Origin: Diploptera punctata
Lineage: Eukaryota > Arthropoda > Insecta > Blattodea > Blaberidae
Reading direction: 5' to 3'
DNA: 64,000 nucleotides
NCBI GenBank assembly: GCA_030220185.1
Contig: JASPKZ010008351.1
Coordinates: 744,001-808,000, forward strand
The position numbers and the translations under genes were made by a program. This document shows positions 61,010 to 64,000 of this stretch, piece after piece. Numbering within the stretch: the first letter of the stretch is position 1; the number at the start of each line of letters is the position of its first letter. Below the pieces are notes generated by a model that saw nothing but the letters and a program-made list of their open reading frames with translations, was not told the DNA's origin and made no database searches.

Positions 61010-62133
61010 AGAATTAAATGAATTGTGAATTATTCTTACCTCAGGTTTTAATCATATGTCACATAAACATGCAATTTTCAATAGTCTATTACACAGATTG
61101 ATAAATATTCCACTTAATGTAGAAGATTTTGATAATGAATATAATCATATTGTACAAGTTGCTAAAATAAATGGTTTTGATGAAGTAGTAATTCTGCCCG
61201 AAGGCAGGTCCTTCACTGCAATCATAGCATTTTCATGCTATGCTTGCAGCTTTACTAGGGAATTGTAGGTGTGGTAGCTTCCCGTTGCTTTCCACTGATG
61301 AAGACATAATAAAGAATAAATTTTAAAAATTTAAACAACAGAAAAGGATACAGGAATACACCACCCTACAACATGATTCCAAGAAAGATTAAAATTCAAG
61401 AAATTTACTTACCATCCTGAAGTTTAAAATAAGTTTCAAAAAATTTTCAGAAAATTTAATATAACATTGGCTCCAATTAACAAATTCAGTCTGGGTAATT
61501 TTCTGTTAACTAATAATAAAGTTAACACCCCAGACAACAAAAAATCTGGAATTTATCAAATTGATTGCAAAGATTGCAACAGGATATTTATAGGAAAAAC
61601 AAAAAGGAACTTGGAAACTCGTAAAAAAGAACACTTCAGAAACATAAATGGAGAAATTGAAAAATCAGCTATAGCAGCACATAGTTTATTAGAGCATCAT
61701 AGAATTGAAAAAGAAGCAAAACTTTTGAAACATCTATCCAAACCTTTGGATCTAACAGTTTGGGAAAGATATATATTAAAAAAAACCATACTAGAACCAT
61801 GAACTTCAAGATTCTAGACGAACCGAGCTTGATTACAAAGTTCTTCAAAAATACAACAGATGGCAGTTTAGAAAATGATTCATTCAAAAGAACACCAGAT
61901 GGCAGTTTAGAAAATAATTCTTTCAAAAGAACACCAGATGACAGTTTGGATAATTACCGGCAAAAGAAAAAAATTGACAGTCGTGAAAACAGCTGAGTTG
62001 GTGACGATGGTCACTGATACTGCAGTGCTGTGTTTAAAGAAACATAGAAGTATGAGATAAGAAGAATTCATGATTCATTTAATTCTTATTAATAAATCTC
62101 ATAATGTTTAAAAATTCCCAAATTTATTATATG
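61010..62133 (+). mobile_element. PLE-A, longest copy, just upstream of RAD54B
   Basis: Target repeat AAGATATATAATA (60997-61009 and 62134-62146). Inverted left arm, RT thumb (HRLINIPLNVEDFDNEYNHI), an inserted S2 tail-B scrap (61187-61297), KFNITLAPINKFSLGNFLL-type linker, GIY-YIG ([24 protein letters not shown]-like KEHFRNI), [20 protein letters not shown], the 13-residue repeat, and the variant hammerhead. It starts 31 bp from the RAD54B ATG, so it probably lies in the 5' UTR, its intron, or the promoter. Confidence 0.8.
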
Positions 62134-62224
62134 AAGATATATAATAGGTCTAATATTAAATATGTAATTAATTATATTAATTATGGCTATTGAGCAATAA
62201 CTAATACACTTTTAATATGGCTTA

Positions 62225-62428
62225 TTTTAGGTTATTCTTACCACATTAATAAATAAGTTGAGGCTGCCATCATATTATCTCATATCTTGTAAGACATGTT
62301 TCAAAGCATCTCTGCTCCATCTTCGGTTGGTACAGACTCTGGTACATGTCTTACAAGAAACTACAAATATGAGGTAATATGATGGCAGACTCAACTTATT
62401 TATTAAGTACACCTCATAATGTTATTTC
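62225..62428. mobile_element. PLE-type foldback
   Basis: Arms about 62250-62335 and 62336-62410 (ATAAGTTGAG.CTGCCATCAT and complement); core CCGAAGA (one change from CTGANGA), AGCA/TGCT stem, GAAACATGTC; ATGAGGTAATATG. Confidence 0.7.
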
Positions 62429-62514
62429 GTATTGAATTTTCCTTATTCTTACCTCAACTTCTTGTTCAATTTCAACACTTTTTTTTATTTTTTAAACAAT
62501 ATATATATATATAT

Positions 62515-62690
62515 TAGACCAAGAATGAGGTGGGAGAATAATATTAACTATGATTTGAGGGAAGTAGATTATATAGGGAATGATTGGAAAGCATTAGCTC
62601 AGGATAGGGATGTATGGAGAGCTTATGTCCGTGCGGCCATGAACCTACGGGTTCGATATTGCCAGTGAGTAAGTAAGTATATATGGTATG
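62515..62690 (+). pseudogene. LINE family 1 3' end
   Basis: [39 protein letters not shown], tail GCCAGTGAGTAAGTAAG. Confidence 0.75.
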
Positions 62691-62770
62691 ATTAGAAAAA
62701 TAAATGCCTGGACGGGATTCGAACCCGGATCTCTGAGTTCCAGGCATTTATTTTTCTTATCATACCATAT
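62682..62770. repeat. Palindrome with tRNA T-arm-like centre
   Basis: TATGGTATGATTAGAAAAAT ... complement; centre CGGGATTCGAACCCGGATCTC. A half copy recurs at 63205-63252. Confidence 0.65.
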
Positions 62771-62844
62771 TAAGCTTGCATTGCTCAATGTTAAACATTT
62801 AATTATAACATATATGTATATATATATATATATCCGATCGATTG

Positions 62845-63181
62845 AGGGTCTTTCCACTTTCAGCGGTTGCCCTTTTACCAGCCGGCTGCTGGCCCTTCAC
62901 ATCCACATGTGTCAATCACAGAGGTAGATGATCAACAGCCAGTGTAGGGGTGACATGTGGTTAGCATGTCGAGTCCCCCAGCCGTTAAAGCTGGTTCCTC
63001 AACCTGGAGCCGCTACTTATTGTAGCTACCCAATTGCCTCACGATGCTGGGTGGGCACCGGTCCCATACTGGCCGAAATACCATGAGAAAATTTCTTCCC
63101 CCATGGAGACTCGAACCAGCGCAAGTCCCGTAGCTCTGCGCCAAGGCTTCCTACCTTAACCGCTCGGCTACGGCGCGGGAC
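62845..63181 (-). repeat. SINE family S5, copy 1
   Basis: About 335 bp; tRNA-like head on the - strand near 63105-63181 (GCCGTAGCCGAGCGGTTAAG, GGTTCGAGTCTCC). Confidence 0.82.
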
Positions 63182-63366
63182 TTGTATATATATATATATA
63201 TAGTATAAGAAAAATAAATGCCTGGACGGGATTCGAACCCGGATCTCTGATAATTTTAAAATATAACCTGTTGGCCTATGTGCGTGGTTTCTACTTGAGA
63301 CTTAGAAACAATTCTCACTGCACTTAATGGAAACATCAGTCAATATTTCAATCAAAATTTAATTCC

Positions 63367-63702
63367 GATTGAGGGTCTTTCCACTTTTCAGCGGTTGCCC
63401 TTTTACCAGCCGGCTGCTGGCCCTTCACATCCACATGTATCAATCACAGAGGTAGATGATCAACAGCCAGTGTAGGGGTGACATGTGGTTAGCATGTCGA
63501 GTCCCCCAGCCGTTATAGGTGGTTCCTCAACCTGGAGCCGCTACTTATTGCAGCTACCCAATTGCCTCACGATGCTGGGTGGGCACTGGTCCCATACTGG
63601 CCGAAATACCATGAGAAAATTTCTTCCCCCATGGAGACTCGATCCAGCGCAAGTCCCGTAGCTCTGCGCCAAGGCTTCCTACCTTAACCGCTCGGCTACG
63701 AT
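63367..63702 (-). repeat. SINE family S5, copy 2
   Basis: Nearly identical to copy 1 (a handful of differences by eye), the same orientation 520 bp away, hence recent. Confidence 0.82.
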
Positions 63703-63761
63703 GTTAAATATAAGATTGGTACCTGGTAAATCAGTCGTCCTCAACTAAATTATTAAATAGT

Positions 63762-63890
63762 TCCAATATGGAGGTCTTTATATGAAAACATACCCGCTGA
63801 CATAAACCTGTTGCACAACCTGTACAACATCAGTACCAGTTAAAATGCAGAAGATGAAAAAGTGTTTTTGAAAAGCCTCCATATTGGAGC
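63762..63890. repeat. Short inverted repeat
   Basis: AATAGTTCCAATATGGAGG (63762) versus CCTCCATATTGGAGCTATT (63868) around about 85 bp; possible small foldback, unassigned. Confidence 0.4.
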
Positions 63891-64000
63891 TATTTAAGGC
63901 TCAACTGCACTTCTACTGGCGCTTGATTTTTCAGTTATATTGTTGTAAACTATAGCTCTTCTTCTGTATTTACTAACATTATTTAATATTTTAAACTTTT

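Overview
The window is animal nuclear DNA: AT-rich, with spliced genes, GT-AG introns and very heavy repeat content. The repeats are Penelope-like elements (PLEs), several non-LTR retrotransposon (LINE) families, tRNA-derived SINEs, PIF/Harbinger and IS630/mariner-like DNA transposons. This mix suggests an arthropod, probably a hemimetabolous insect; that is an inference from repeat style and protein similarity, not a proven identification.

Two host genes converge. On the + strand, 141-5697 holds the last three coding exons of a peroxisomal enoyl-CoA delta-isomerase of the ECI2 type (30, 48 and 51 codons, then stop; C-terminus SKM). On the - strand, a RAD54B-type SNF2/Swi2 DNA translocase runs from an ATG at 60966 down to at least 15004. 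I could place 16 coding exons (2592 nt, 864 codons). Their phases all agree, and all the SNF2 helicase motifs I looked for are present. Only the short last exon with the stop codon is unresolved. The introns are bloated by transposons, stretching a coding region of about 2.6 kb over about 46 kb.

Layout. 1-5.9 kb: ECI2 exons with a Harbinger MITE, a PLE foldback, a LINE tail and SINEs in the introns. 5.9-15 kb: the space between the two genes, filled with SINEs, a PLE carrying a second foldback, a mariner-like transposase relic and LINE debris. 15-61 kb: RAD54B with its introns. 61-64 kb: upstream of RAD54B, with a PLE, another foldback, a LINE tail and two nearly identical SINEs.

The most unusual signal is a repeated architecture. 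At least 20 PLE-derived units, in six or more subfamilies, carry inverted (head-to-head) arms. Each arm holds a hammerhead-ribozyme-like core followed about 25-45 nt later by a near-perfect splice donor (GAG then GTRAG). In several arms a complementary box lies further out. Several units have clear 11-17 bp target-site duplications. In three cases (exons 8, 9 and 10 of RAD54B) the duplication abuts or spans the exon's own splice donor. Some hammerheads look fully paired, for example 7541-7585 and the facing pair 42098-42143 / 42217-42265.
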